Shown here: positions 10,713 to 43,742 of the stretch, one piece after another | How the letters are laid out: the number at the start of each line of letters is the position of its first letter | Position numbering within the stretch: the stretch's first letter is position 1 | Assembly: GCA_007844125.1 (NCBI GenBank) | Contig: CM017558.1 | Coordinates: forward strand, 46,138,164-46,202,163 | Length of the DNA stretch: 64,000 nt | Direction of reading: 5' to 3' | From: Sinonovacula constricta | Taxonomy: Eukaryota; Mollusca; Bivalvia; Cardiida; Solecurtidae | Program-made: the position numbers and the translations under genes | Notes under the pieces: generated by a model | Databases searched by the model: none | The model's input: only the letters and a program-made list of their open reading frames with translations | Told to the model about the DNA's origin: nothing

Positions 10713-13700
10713 CTGATGGTAAAAAGAATTGTGTAAAGATTTTAGACCTTATTGTTTTATTTTATCTTCTACCGATGTATCGTCCTCATATTTATATTTT
10801 GTTTAGGTTCTGCCTGGAAAGTTTGTCGACCGAGAAGATTCAATATAACATATTTATATAATCAATTTGATAGTCCTGAATGGCATTCAAAATATGTAGT
10901 CATGTGTTTTATTTAACTATCTTTGCATATCCCACACGATTACCGTACAGTTTAGCATTACTTTGTCTCTGTTAAAACAACAACATTCTCACAGCAATGT
11001 TTGTACATGTAAATCAATTTAAACTACAATCTTGGGACAGTTTATCCCCAATACCTTGAGATTGCCTTAAGAAGACAGTAAAACACTGTGAAAAGCTTTA
11101 AAAGTTAAAGACACTGTCAACGTAGTTTAGCTTTATTGTGAGCACACACATTTTTGTAAAAAAAAATATTATCAGAATAAATTTCATTACATCTGTTTAT
11201 CAAAAAAATATTTGTGTGCGAGTATGTTTTGAATGAGTTTGTCTTTAGATCACGAGAATCAATACCTTGGTTACGTTGTCCAAACAAGTGTCGAGATATC
11301 AAGCCTAATTTACCGTTCTCGCTTATATACTTTAAGCACTATTACGCATACGCACATTATGTGTATTAGGGAAAAAGAAAAATATTTTACCTAACTTATT
11401 TCTGTGTGTTAATTTTTACGGTAACAATTACCAAGCCGATTTAAATTGTAACGGTTTGTTTTCTTGAAAATGCTTTCACGTGTGGTATGTGGTACAGGCG
11501 ATAACTTACACGGCAGTATAATTTCTACTGGATACTTAAGTAACTCAACACTCAGTGCCATTACTTCTAAACTTCTTTGGAGGACTTATTTTTGAATCGG
11601 AAGCACATTTCATAGTACTGAGAAAGCTCTCCAAGTTAGCTGTTATAACAGTTTTGTTTTGGGACACTTTGTTATAAATATACCAATTTAAAAGAATGTT
11701 CTCGATGACCTTGTTAATTGTCTTGCAACAAGATTTCAACAATGGTGATGTTACTTGAACCTTGTTTGTAAAATATAATATAAAGTGTTGTAAAACTTAA
11801 TGCTGGTATTTCTTCCTGTTGCTCCATTGGATGTAACATTGTTTATAAAGAAAAATGTTTGCGCGAACAGATACAATACTTCAGCGGAAATAATCATGTT
11901 AAATAATTAAAAAAAAAACTTGTAAGAATATGCTATTTTTGTTTTCAGTGTCCAAAATAGTGTATGTCCAAACGACATAAATATACCTTAGATAAAAAAA
12001 AAACATTCCCCCAAACCGCTGAACACGACATTGTTTTAGAACTGCGATCCAATATTTATAATTGGTTTTTACCTATGATATACCATCACAGCTCTAAGAA
12101 GCGATCGTATTTCTTAACGGAAATTATCTTTCAATTCCAGCAGCAAAAAATACAATGTCACATTTATATTAAAGACTTTTTGTTCTTATGAATAACTAGA
12201 TAATCGATCACTATAAAGGTGAGAGTTTAGGAAGGAACTGTTAAACTCTAAAACATATCATTTGTCGAATTCTTATTTTCATATTGCTAGACTGCACTAA
12301 TTCGACCTCAATCTCTTCAATATAATACTTACACTATGTACAACATTTCTCCATATCAACAAAACATCTTACAGTATAGGCGTATTGTGCGAGGAAACCT
12401 CTGCGAATATTACAACAATAAGTGGTGTGTGTTTGTTTAAGATATGAACTGCACTAATTATCACAAACTTCATGAGCTCTATGACAGACACAGTATATTG
12501 CGAAGAGACAATAAGGTCATATAAACATGTTTTGTTGCGTGCTGTAAAGATTTTCCGCGATAATGAGATGTTGGAGACTTCGCCAATTCAAAGTCGTACC
12601 ACATTTTTGTGTACCTAATTTGGAGACATCGTACAGCAAAGTAGGTGCTGTTCATGATTTATTGTCTAGCCTTACAAAAACTGTCATTCAAACTTACCAA
12701 CTTATATTAGTGAGCAACAATACATTTTTTGTAAACATATATCAATAAAAACAATCAAATGAAGTATTATTAAATACTACTTTGCTAAATACGCATTGTT
12801 TTCTAACAAACTATTGCCGGCGACTTTGATGCTCTACATTAACTTTTTGTAGTAAAATGTAGTTGGTACTACATGCTGTAGGCATATTGTCGGGTAATAT
12901 ATTAGCGACCGACGTTATGCCCAGTTAACTGATAGATGTCATTTGAAACCGGTCCGATCATAGCATTGGTTATGTTGAAATTTAAATGCAAACATTGTGC
13001 TGGATACATTTAAACAAAACTACGTAAAGCAAGTATGTACCAAGATTAAGTGACGCATTCAGTAGAGCACAACACTGCCATACAGATTCTCGGAGTTTAA
13101 TCATACAAAACATAAGCTTTTCGTTATTTGGCTTTTTTAGACATGTATGTTTTTTTTCTTCTTTTTCATATTAACATTTTCCGCATTTTATCGACGATTA
13201 AGTTTTTAGCATTATCTTTAAACCACGGATCATTCTCTACTTTTATGGATGAGGTAAAACAACATGCCTATCAGAGCAACTATTTCATTGACATTGAATC
13301 CCCCTTTTTCTTATATGAAGATTTTGCCCTCAGTTATGGCTAGCTTTTGAACACTAACATTATTCTTTTCTTTCTAGGTATTCTAGAAAACCCATATTCA
13401 GTAGAGCACTACACTGCTATACAGATTCTCGGGATATAATAATTTACTCTGATAGGCATGTTGTTTTACCACATCCATAAAAGCAGTAATTGATTTCTAA
13501 TATGGCAGAGCACACGAACGTTTGCAAAAATGTAATGAGAGCAATTGTTTGTGTTAAACTCTTGAAAAAGGATATTTGGCGAAAATTTAAGTCATAGATT
13601 TTTAAGAAAAAAAATGTAATTTTAGATATTCTAATAATCGCCACGTAACTAGTGTAAGACAACAACTTATAGACATAAATCGTTTAAGTCTGCTATTCCA

Positions 13701-14753
13701 GTCCTGTTTGACAGTGTACAGAATTAGGTCTTTTAAAACTCCTTTTTGGAAAGGTAAAAATTGTAAATGCTCCATTTGCCTGCAAGTTCAGGCTCTTTGA
13801 TTTGTTGCAAATGACTGCTAGTTTAAATGTTATCGTTTTAATATTGTTAACGTTTACGTGTAGATTTCTCATCTTCTAAGATATAGAAACAAACACATTG
13901 CGATTTTCTTGTTATTGATTGCTACATTACAGGCTCTGTAAAATGCATTCCATCTGGGGCTCCGCTCTTCGGAGCGGCATCAACAGTAGAATTATTGTCA
14001 CAACTGACAACGTTCAATATAGTTATAAGAGAAATATAAGTATGATTTATTTGTTATAGAAAACTGGAAATTTGGAAGTTGAGACATACGTCTAACTTGT
14101 CACCGACGTGTTCTGCATCCCAGTGTGGAAGTGCCCCGTGATATATGAACTTGCACGGCAGTCCGTATCCCTTAGTTACCGCTACATCGCCATGACCTAC
14201 CCCTTGTGGATACTTTATTATACACTCTTTCTGCAGCTCAGGACCAGCGACTTTAACCAAGGACTTTGAGACAGTTCCATTGGTCAAAAGAAGAGAACAG
14301 TTCGTAGTGTTGATAAAAACATCGGCCTGAAAAACGATACAGAACAATATTTACAAGTTGAGATTATCAAAGTTTAGTGATAGAACGGAATTGTATGAGC
14401 TAGTTGTATTATTATAAAGTCTAACTGGTAATCTAATGAAGTTATTTGAAATAGTTGTTGTAGTAGTTATGGCGGTGGATGTGGTGGGGGTGTTGAAAAT
14501 ATTAAAATATATCACTTTTACTAAAATATCTTTGTTTTATTAACGTTATTTTGTTGATGTCCATTTGATACATCTTGATTTTAAGGCTTATCAATTGATT
14601 TAATGTTTTGCTCGTAAATATGTTTAAATGTTAATACATCATGCAACACAAGTTTTGACAACAACTTTAGTCACAAATCACACAATAGTCAGTTTGTCTT
14701 ACCTGAAACTCGGTCATTTCACCTTCCATGATCTGTATTCTTATATCACTCAT
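10449..14753 (-). CDS. Stand-alone macro-domain protein (ADP-ribose binding)
   Basis: This is a minus-strand gene with coding exons 14703-14753, 14090-14326 and 10449-10712, all joined in phase 0, giving 183 residues. The order follows a macro domain. First comes IRIQIMEGEMTEFQADVFINTTN, with the Asn of the ribose-binding loop. Then a glycine-containing loop (LLTNGTVSKSL), AGPELQKEC, GDVAVTKGYGLPCKFIYHGALPHW, and finally SLAFPALGCGFLGYP, the second phosphate-binding loop. Macro domains bind or hydrolyse ADP-ribose or its derivatives. The spacing is closest in style to the macro modules of PARP9/PARP14-type proteins, but no other domain is seen. A larger protein with unseen exons is possible. 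Exons 2 and 3 are separated by 3.4 kb of intron. Confidence 0.8.
10713..14089 (-). other. Large intron of the macro-domain gene
   Basis: AT-rich with no further macro exon. Positions 13,060-13,106 and 13,390-13,438 share a direct repeat of about 45 bp (CAGTAGAGCAC...ACAGATTCTCGG). Positions 13,221-13,280 and 13,443-13,500 form an inverted repeat. Confidence 0.5.
14090..14326 (-). CDS. Macro-domain exon 2
   Basis: This is a 237-bp phase 0-0 exon (TTTTTCAG acceptor, GAC/GTATGT donor). It encodes ADVFINTTNCSLLLTNGTVS through GDVAVTKGYGLPCKFIYHGA to GDKLD. It joins without frame break to exon 1 (EFQ) and exon 3 (IVCLF). Confidence 0.85.
14703..14753 (-). CDS. Macro-domain exon 1 with start codon
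   Basis: Seventeen codons, MSDIRIQIMEGEMTEFQ, then GTAAGA. The sequence matches the first beta strand and the acidic turn that open a macro domain. ATG at 14753 is the likely start, although AACAAG just upstream could serve as an acceptor for an earlier exon. Confidence 0.7.
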
Positions 14754-16004
14754 GGTAAGGTAACACTTGTTTATTATTATTTAAATTGTGTGTAGTTATT
14801 TTTTCTCTTTACACCATAATAAGCATTGTCAACTAGTCTCGGAGAAATTACATGAATAACTTATTCACGGTTATATATCTCCCATAAGCCATTGATCATT
14901 CTTAAAATGCGGTTATCGTAGGCCTATTAATTGCACATATTCAGAAAACCTATAAAATGATACTTATTCTGCTCTTGGTAAAACCCTTTCACCATCTGTC
15001 TATACATGACACATGCCACAGTGCTAATCGTTTTAACCCGGAAGTGAGAATCTTAAACCTATGTTAAAGGTGTAACCGACACTTCTTTGTAAACATCTAA
15101 TACAATACCCATAGTGGATGGTTCGGGTGATTGTTGGCCTCATGCTCCTGAAAATTAGTGTTATCATAATTTAAGTAGGTAGACATTGTACAAGATGGTG
15201 TAAATACTCAATGTCTTACTCTTTATACGCGTTGAGTGTTTCCGCTATAAGAGATCACATCTGATATACTTGAACCATTCTTTCTTTTCTACTGAAGAAA
15301 TAAGTGGCAAGCCAATAATTATACTGAGTTCATTCTTATAAAAACTCAGATAAAATGATGAATATATCCCGACGTTCAGGTAGTGAAAAGGGAAAATGAT
15401 ATGTTGTTTGTTGTGTGTTTTTGTTGTTGTTGTTTGTTGTTTAGTTTTGTTTTCTTTTTGTTGTTGTTTTATTTACTTCTTACATATACACAAATAAAAT
15501 TTCATGTATTACTATTTTAATAAACGATTCTCTTTTCTTTTTGCTTGGAACAGGGACATATCTTAAAAACTCTTCGTATACAGTCAATATTAAGCCTTAT
15601 TCTCATTGTCGTTTATCGAATAAAATTGCTTTCATATCTTATTTTACAAAGTACAATGTAACTGTCCGCTAGTACCAATCAGGACCTGACACAAAAGTAA
15701 ACAAGTTATATATCTACCTTTAAGTCTTTCAGTTAGTGACTAAGACTGCTGATTGGGCCAATCGGCAAGCGGTGTGAATGTCTAAGTTCTTGTATTACTG
15801 AAGTTGCATTGTATCTAACACTGTGATTAACTGACCAAGACAATATAATTTGGGCGACAGTACGGTTAACTGTTCCTCTATTTAGCTACCACAGGCTTTG
15901 TCTTTTCAGTACGACGGTTTATTCCCGTTACGAATCTACGTTTTTCATTACAATAATTGGACTATTTCCATTATATCAAGATAAAAATTTTAGTACATGT
16001 GTAC
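14754..16004. other. Upstream region of the macro-domain gene
   Basis: No clear exon. CCGGAAGT at 15,038-15,045 is an ETS-type core about 290 bp before the start codon. A palindromic pair of CCAAT boxes (GATTGGGCCAATC) lies near 15,753. Both are compatible with a promoter, but neither is proof. Confidence 0.3.
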
Positions 16005-16151
16005 CTTGGTTTATATTGTAAACCATTATATAATCCCACAGGTTCAATCCATCAGCGCGCAGATTTGACCGTCGGTAGAGGCAATGATCTCTGCTATGAA
16101 TAAACCACTCTATGCAGTGTATCACATCAAATAGAATCACAGGACAGAAGA
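16005..16151 (-). CDS. Unidentified exon candidate
   Basis: This is a 147-bp open, phase 1-1 segment (TTATTTTCAG acceptor, CAAG/GTACAC donor). It encodes FCPVILFDVIHCIEWF and then RDHCLYRRSNLRADGLNLWD. Composition is protein-like, but no family was recognised. It could be an upstream exon of a minus-strand gene; it does not join the macro start exon in any way I can prove. Confidence 0.3.
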
Positions 16152-18580
16152 CTGAAAATAAACGGTGTATAGTCGAAATTCCAGTCTGTTTTAGTTGACA
16201 CTGTGAATGAAACACGTAATAATGTAAACTAATTCTTCATTTGTTTCAAAGGTTAAGTCAAAATAACACTATTACATAGGCTTACAAGAAACATTAACTC
16301 AAGAGCCATTTAAGTTGTTTTGGCTAAGCAGTTATTTCCCTTGGTTGTACCTTTACCACCATTTTAAGTTACTACAAGTGAAAAGATTATTTGTCATAAC
16401 GGTATTCTTTATTTCGTGTACAATGTGAAGTCATTAGGTTTCACGATTTGCTGAGTATTATAGATATTAGTAGAATTTCTCATTTTTATCCGACAGGTAT
16501 TTCATATATATTTACGGACATTTTAAGTCACACAATGTTCCTTTACAAATGAGAAAGATTATATTTGCTTGTTAAATAAAACAAGAAATATTGAAAAAGT
16601 AAGCATGGGTTGGCGATGCCTTGATGTAACACAATATATTTATGTTTATCTTGAAAAAAGTATTGTAAATACCAAGACATCCAAAGAATATAGATTCTTG
16701 GTACCAGTCACTCGCTTCATTTGCGCCTCTCAACTCTTAACACGCGAACATAATCCGGTGATTAAACAGCCATTGCTGTAGTGAATTAATTTTGGTTTGG
16801 TTATGACTTCTAATCAGCAACACAAAAGCTGCGACCACCCAAGAAGATGTTCGACGGGAACAATATGTTACCTGGTTTTATCTCGAATTCCTACCAATGC
16901 GAGTCGCTCTGTAATTCATTCAGGCTGTCCTTGCGTCAGTAGTTGTAAGTAATACAAAGTGAATTTAGACAGCTATTTCCAACAAACAAATAAGAAGCCG
17001 TTTCTAAAATAATGTCTTTCAATTTCATTTCTTTCAGCAATACGTTGTATGTTTGTCATGTAGCGCTAGTTTATCATGAAACTTAAACTCGGCACAATGT
17101 GAAAATTTAGTACAAGTAACAACACATTTAAAATCAATTTTATTGGCTATGTAATCTAAATGTACACACTTTTGTTTTCACTGCTTTAGCATACAGAGAA
17201 GTATACTGAGTAACAGCTTAAGCAGGAAGTTATAACCTAACAATTAGAGGCTATTCCTGTCTTCAGCAAAAAGTAGTTATACCTTTTTTCTGCACAAAAG
17301 GATATAACACAAGAACCGAACCACACAATTAACATTCCATTACAGCACACAATCGTCAAAATGTCTACATTTGTATGGCAGTTTGATTAGATGCATTGTA
17401 AAATACAAAACTAAATAGACTTCAAAAATATAAATTAACGACCCGCAGAGCGTGTAGAAATACAACATTCAGGCAATATTGGTAGGTGCGCTCTAAACAG
17501 CAAAGTTCAAACGTAATGAGTTTTAAAGTGGGTCAACCGTTCTTGGTTCTCGACTCCCGAACCTTCTGCTTTTACACTACAGTGAAAGTGGAGTAGTATA
17601 GACGAAGAATGGGCGGGTAATCTTTCACAAAACTATAAAATATTGTACGACATTATATCTACATTGGTTCTAATTGTCTAGAAATGCTACTACAACCGAA
17701 GTAGCGAAAACCACAGCACTAGCAGTGCCTTCAGGTTATTGCAAGCCCACAGTTGGTGCCAGTGTGAATCTGATGCTAACGTCATCCAACGGCGCGGAGC
17801 AAATTGCGTCGAGGATTTTTAGGGAAGCAAGAGACATTACATAGATCAATGCAGGGAATGTTTCGAAATTTAGGCGGTCTATGACATTGGCCTAACTAGG
17901 AATGACCTGAAAAGGTGTGTATCTAGATCATACGGAAGGTTTCGGTATTACTATATAACTTAATCTAAAATTACAAGTTTAAAACAAACAAAAATTAAAC
18001 AATACATATAAAGCTATATTCTTGTCCACTCTATTTATTCATACAGGAAATAAATCCATTGTTTTATTAAGACGTTGTTGTTGTTTTTTCACCGCGACTT
18101 CAAGCAAATTGTCATGTTATGGAGAAAACGAAGACAACGCATTTAAGACATTTTGAAAGTCGCAACGAAAAAAACATGGTTATATAAGGCAAGTGTATTA
18201 ATTCGATCGGAAAACCAATGATAATTTTGTCAAGAATTGTCTCTAAGTTTATGTCAGAAGCCCCATTACTTAATAAATGTCGGTGTCTTTGATGTAGGAT
18301 AGGTAATCCTGACACCAAAGATAAATGTTTGGCCTGTCAGTTAAGTGCAGATATCATTATCTGACGAAACCTGAAAAATAAAGTGGCAAATGACGTATAA
18401 AAAGTTTCAATTCTGTACATATCTCTCCATCAAATACTACCAATATGTTTCTCCGAGAGAGGACACATCCGAGTGGTTCTGATTTGAAATACAGGAGTAC
18501 AAAACATGTCCCATCCCAAATAAGCAGAGCTACAGGAAAGTTGCTAAATCTATTTAACCATTTTACATGTTTGTTATTTT
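16152..18580. other. Gene-poor interval with one GC-richer remnant
   Basis: Mostly AT-rich. Positions 17,682-17,845 are more GC-rich and open in one plus frame (VAKTTALAVPSGYCKPTVGA, then SSNGAEQIASRIFREARDIT before a stop). This looks like an old coding remnant or a missed exon. Minus-strand open frames near 18,112-18,318 have no recognisable features. Confidence 0.3.
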
Positions 18581-19066
18581 TCATGGTGTGAATGAGTACT
18601 GGGTGGCAGGAATAAATGTACAACTTATAAGGGTAAGATTTGCATTGCAGATTTCATCTTTGTACGTTTTCATTCTTTGGGGACAATGTAAGACTAATTC
18701 TTTCTTATGCACATTTTTTCTATGATCAGTGTTAGGTCCTTCAATTATGATAGCAATAAAGGAAGAAAAACAGCAAAACCAAAACGTAAGCATTATATAA
18801 TTGTACCTTTGCCACTTGTCCTAGTTACAGATTGAATGTTAATGTAAGCCTCGCCATCAAGCTCCTTGTATGCAGATGAGTGTTTGCTGTTTCTTTTTGT
18901 TTATTTTTCGGATTGCCGAATTTAAACAGTCTAGTCCGCCTATAAAATTACCTTCAGGTCCAATGAAACTGCATATTTTCAAATGTATATCTCGTATATT
19001 CCATAACACCAATTGTACTAACAATATATAACAGAAAACATTAGCCAGTCTCAACATTGTAGTCAT
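18581..19066 (-). CDS. Candidate small secreted protein, two exons
   Basis: Exon 1 (18,952-19,066) starts MTTMLRLANVFCYILLVQLV, which looks like a signal peptide, and ends GAA G/GTAATT. Exon 2 (18,581-18,738) follows a pyrimidine-rich acceptor ending TTGAAG and stays open for 52 codons, including HCPQ...EICNANLTLISC, to a stop. The joined product is about 90 residues with a few cysteines. No family was recognised, and it could be a chance arrangement. Confidence 0.25.
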
Positions 19067-20912
19067 TGAATGTCATATATAAGTACAAAGTATACTTGTT
19101 ATATCATTTGTTGTGAATGTCAAGTTGAACTTATTATTTGCAGCACACGATATTTATGATAAAATATTCATTAAAAGCTGTTTGACAATATTTTGCAATT
19201 CTATGTTGTTTGTTGTTGAAGTTTGCTGTTGTTGTTTTTTATAAAAAATATTCTGCTTGTGACAGCACTTCTTCTGTAGCATGGAAAATTAACAACTTTG
19301 ATTCCAGAGAATGTAACCTCAGTACATTTTCCATACAGTTGTGAAAACTTGATTAATAGTAGCAGGATATGGATCCTAAAATTGCTTAAAATATTTCTTA
19401 TATTATTTTATATAGTTGTCTTTTTCATAACGTGGGAGATCTCCTGTACCTACTTGTTTGTTACTACTATTTCACGTTAATCTTTATGATCTCTTGCTTC
19501 CAAAGAGGTGATTAAAATAAGCTGCACCTAAAAGTAACTAGATCTATTTCTAAAGCTATTCTGTAGCAATTACTAGAATACTGTCCGTACTGATATCTTG
19601 GGAACAAATAGCACAGATCCGTGTAAATTTAGTCCACCGACACGTTTTTATGCAAGAAGAAATTGCATATAATATGAAATTTAAAATGGTGAATTGGCGG
19701 TATGGACCCATAAAACAAATCAATACATAACTTAATATCGTGCGTTTTGTAATAAGATTATAAAATTGTATCGAGAAATAACAACAGAAATTGTGATTTC
19801 AGTGTCTAGATAAACTGCTAGTCTTCCAAGAATATGCCTTGTTTTATGTATATTATATGTTTATCAATTTTTTTTAAGATAAGTATTTTTAAAATACTAT
19901 GCTTGTGTTAAGAAAAATACAGTAACAATATGACAAATGCCACGATTGGCTTTATATCTTATGTCCCTCCAATCACCCTTGCGTTTAGTAAAGTTATTTG
20001 CAGGTGAGTACAGTCCACCGCCTACACTCCAACCCCTGACAAATCTGTCAATACTCGATGGAATCCAAAGCTATGTTAGGCGTCGGAGCTTTTTCCGTAA
20101 CAACAGAGTAATGATCTCGTGTTATTTTATTCCTATCGATCATTAGAATAATCCAACTAGCGAAACCGGTTGGACAAAACCTTATGCGGGATGCAAAATC
20201 CGGGAGAACATCAGACGACAATATAGGGAGTGCATATATATGGAGCCGGGATATGAACAAGGCTGCTAATGATTGGCTTAACGGTTATAATCTTGTAGAG
20301 ATTGATTCAGTGAAATGAAGTAAGTATAATAAGTGTCAACGTGGGTGAAATGCAGAGATTTTGTTTTAAATCAGATAATCGGTGTCAGATGTTGCTTTCG
20401 GTGTTGTAAATTTGATTGTTCTTCAATAATATTATTAGGCAAGAATGTGTTATTAAACAGCTTGTATTAGGATTGGATGAGGATTTTTAGTGAGGTTTTG
20501 TAAATACAGTTAATGGTGTATATTCGATTGCTTTTTTATAAATCAAAACATGTGTTATTTTAATGTTCTGGTCCTCATTGGTAGGAGTTGTCTGAGTTTT
20601 GTAATCAACGTCTTATATGAATGACTTGTAACTACAATTTGGTCAAGTGTTTAACGCTTTGAGGTTGTCATTAACAATATCTTGAATACGGAAATAAAGG
20701 AGTAGCATAAGTAATAGGAGAATTGCAAAATATATCAAAGATTGCATTAGCGGTAGCCGTACATGTAACACGGAAGTTAAATGTGAAACTGACTAAGAAA
20801 CACTGACACGAAATATAGCACATATTTAATTTAGATGCAATTAATCAACAGATTCATTGTGGCTTTAAATAACTTTTTATTCTTACGCGTCTTAATGTAA
20901 TATACTAGTGAC
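19067..20912. other. AT-rich interval upstream of the plus-strand long gene
   Basis: No exon, RNA gene or strong motif was seen. It may contain the promoter of the gene starting at about 20,913. Confidence 0.35.
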
Positions 20913-40662
<19,750 letters not shown>

Positions 40663-41721
40663 CGCAATCATGCTGTCTGGTGTCAGGAACGACAACGAGG
40701 ATTTAAAGATGTGTGTTTACAAACAATATGTACAGTATTTATATACGTGTATATTGTCTATTGTGTTAATAACATGTATACATTACTAATACAATATTCA
40801 AAATAGTCAAATTTAATAAGAATATAAATACTTCACTCCGATTAGCTGTAACCTATCGACGCAATTTAAGTCGTTGTATGTTTAAGATAAATTGAACCAA
40901 TGACAATGTTGTATGTTTCGTTTCGATACGACACGAATAAGGTTTGGTCTCCATTGGTGTTAATATTATAGCATCGTTTAGCTATGTGCCCTGAACTTGA
41001 ACAAAACAGCTGAAACGGTACTTATTTAGTCCATTTCATAATATTTAAGAACAAGCGACAATGACATATGGCATATGTTAAGAGTATGTTAAAATTCTAG
41101 CATATATTCAAAGTTAACAAAGTACTAGGTGTATGTTTAAAAGTGACAAAGAAACTGGATAGAAATTCGCACAGTTAGAATAGAACATCGTCGGAAGGAT
41201 CAGAAAGCAAAATTACTGGGATTCATAACGGCATAACACGAGTTTAATACTCGAGCTTACTGGAGTAATTGTTTACTCTGCAGAAAGTAGTATAAAATAT
41301 AAATAGTCCTTTGTTCTGAAAGTATAGACTTTCTTCAAAATGAAACGCAGAAAAAGGTTATTAATTGTTTTAATAAGGATAAACTGATGTCTGTTTGATA
41401 TGCCATATATTTATTTTTCACTTTTTGGTTTTGTCCTTTTATAAATGGGACACATTTTATTTATTTGTTTAACTTACCGATTTTTGACAGTTGATTTAAA
41501 TACTAGTTATTACACAATGACGAGTATTTCAATGGAAATATGTCTAGCTTAATACCCTCACATGTTAACAATATCAATGTAGTGATATGTCATTGTAATT
41601 ATAATGTCATTGTCATTATTATTAATAATACGTTTTATTTAATATCTTTGATACATGTATGTGATTAACTGTAAAACATTCTTGAATGTTTCAAGTTGTA
41701 GGGGTTTTATTTATTTATTGA

Positions 41722-41727
41722 AATAAA
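41722..41727 (+). terminator. Candidate polyadenylation signal
   Basis: AATAAA about 1.06 kb after the stop of the long plus-strand gene. It is a plausible end for its 3' UTR. Confidence 0.35.
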
Positions 41728-43574
41728 ATCTGAATGCATTTGAAATCCTTACATATTTGAATATTCAATTATCTTGTTTTCTTAAATTAAGTCATATGTA
41801 AGACATACATGTTTATATCCCTACTGTATTTGTGTGCAGTTGATGATTTTGAATTTGCAAGTCAATGTATATTTCTTTTTATGGTGAAACATGGGATGAA
41901 GTGTGCAATTTAGAGATATGTGATAGATTGACATTTAGTTTCTTTTAACACCGCCAACATAGACGTTGTCAAGTTGTAAATTATTTCATACACACTTTAT
42001 AAATATTTATATGTGTGTGTATGTGCGTGCGTGCGTGCGTGCGTGTGTGTTTAATTAAATAACCCGCAGTTTAAGTCCGTGTTTAATTAGATACTAGAAT
42101 ATTGCTTCGGTTGTTTGATTTAGTAGGATGAGTTTTAAACTAGTTTTTTGAATTTCAAGGCATAATAAAACTACAAAATCGAAGTGATCGTTTGGGTTTA
42201 TTATAATTTTTATCAACAACAGAAAGTGCACATCTAAAATGTGCCCTTATCTGAAAAAAAAGACATGCTCAATATTTCATATTCTACGATGTCGATTTAA
42301 AAGTGTCTCTTTAGCGTATTGATATGTTAAATCCTTACTTAGTTTTCCTGAATACAATGACAAACACTACTTGTGTTCTATTATTTGAGATTTTAGATTT
42401 ATCCTCTTGTATCGGTTATTATTTGTTCAATGTTATTTGAGGTAATGATATTTACAGTATACAAAAGGGTATGCAGGCATTACATTTCAGGTAAAAGCTA
42501 TAAACTGCAGATTAATAAGGGAGCTAACTAGCTACCTGTTACCTAATTGGTGTCATTTTAAATCTCATTCATTAAATGTTATTAGCCAGTTTTTGCTAAA
42601 TAATGTCAGACCAACGAGATTGACTTAATTCTTAAAGGAAAACGCATTTAAGTAGTATATATTGCAATTTTGTATGCAGTAAATAAAAAACGGTAGTGAC
42701 CCACATGAATAAAAGGTAACGCGCGGTTACAAATGCTTCTCTGCGGTTTTCACTATGTATTTATGTTTGTTTAAATATGTAGAAACATTATAATTACAAT
42801 GAATTAACTTCCTTGTTTTGTTAAATAGTATTATTCTAGATGGTTCGTATTAATTTTTATTATTCATTTTCTTTCACCAGTTAACTTATTTTCTTGCTTT
42901 CTTATTTGTTCGATGAAAGATGTAGGTTTTCTTTAGTACGTGCTTGATTTAACTGAATAGTTAACACGAAAACATAAATTTTATTGGTATTACCTAAAAT
43001 TCAATGTCATTGTCGATTTAAATATCTATAGTTGTAAGCTCTAACAGGGAAGATTATTTGTGACACAACTTGAGGGGTTCAACAAGAAACCCTGAGTTAT
43101 TTCCCATTATAATGCTGCAGTTTATTAAACTGTTGAGGTATTCCCCGCGTACCAAAAGAGTTCCAAAAGTCGATGCGGCCTTCATTAGATCAGATCGCGA
43201 TTGGTCAGTTCTCATTTTTTGTTATGTAATCTTTGCTTTTTCTTATTTCTAACATCGTTTAACTACAGTAAATAATTAAATTCATTTATTCGTTAATTAA
43301 CCAAAAAGCGTGTTATAATCTTATTTGCCAAAAAAATGTTAAATCAATTTAACCAAGTACGAAAAGTTCAATCGTTCAGAGTATTTCTGCATAAAGAAAT
43401 GTACATGTGTTACTTGTACTTTGTGGTAACTTTAGTGTTACTGATTATTGAAGCTATCAATTTCAATGTACACTGAACGAAAGCACACACTTTAATTGAA
43501 TATAAATAGGTAAATAAGAAAAGGTCCTACTAAATTTTCACAGATATTTAAATTTTTATCTACCTGTAGACAAA
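41728..43574. other. AT-rich intergenic interval
   Basis: Contains a short TGTG/TGCG microsatellite at 42,010-42,050. No exon was seen. Confidence 0.45.
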
Positions 43575-43742
43575 GGCAAACAAGGTAAATGTAAATGTGA
43601 CAAAAAAAAACACAGAGACGAGACATAACACACACAAAAAAAAACATCAGTTACCGCCTTGGAACGGTCAGTCGGCAAAAGGGCCAATTGGGGTGCTTAA
43701 ACCTGGTTTGTGGAGCGCTCCAACCTCGCACTTCCTGAAGGT
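43575..43742 (+). repeat. Interspersed repeat copy, diverged
   Basis: GTTACCGCCTTGGAACGGTC, then AGTCGGC, TTGGGGTGCTTAAACC and CCAACCTCGCACTTCCTG match the family. The 5' part is eroded into A-rich sequence. Confidence 0.7.
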
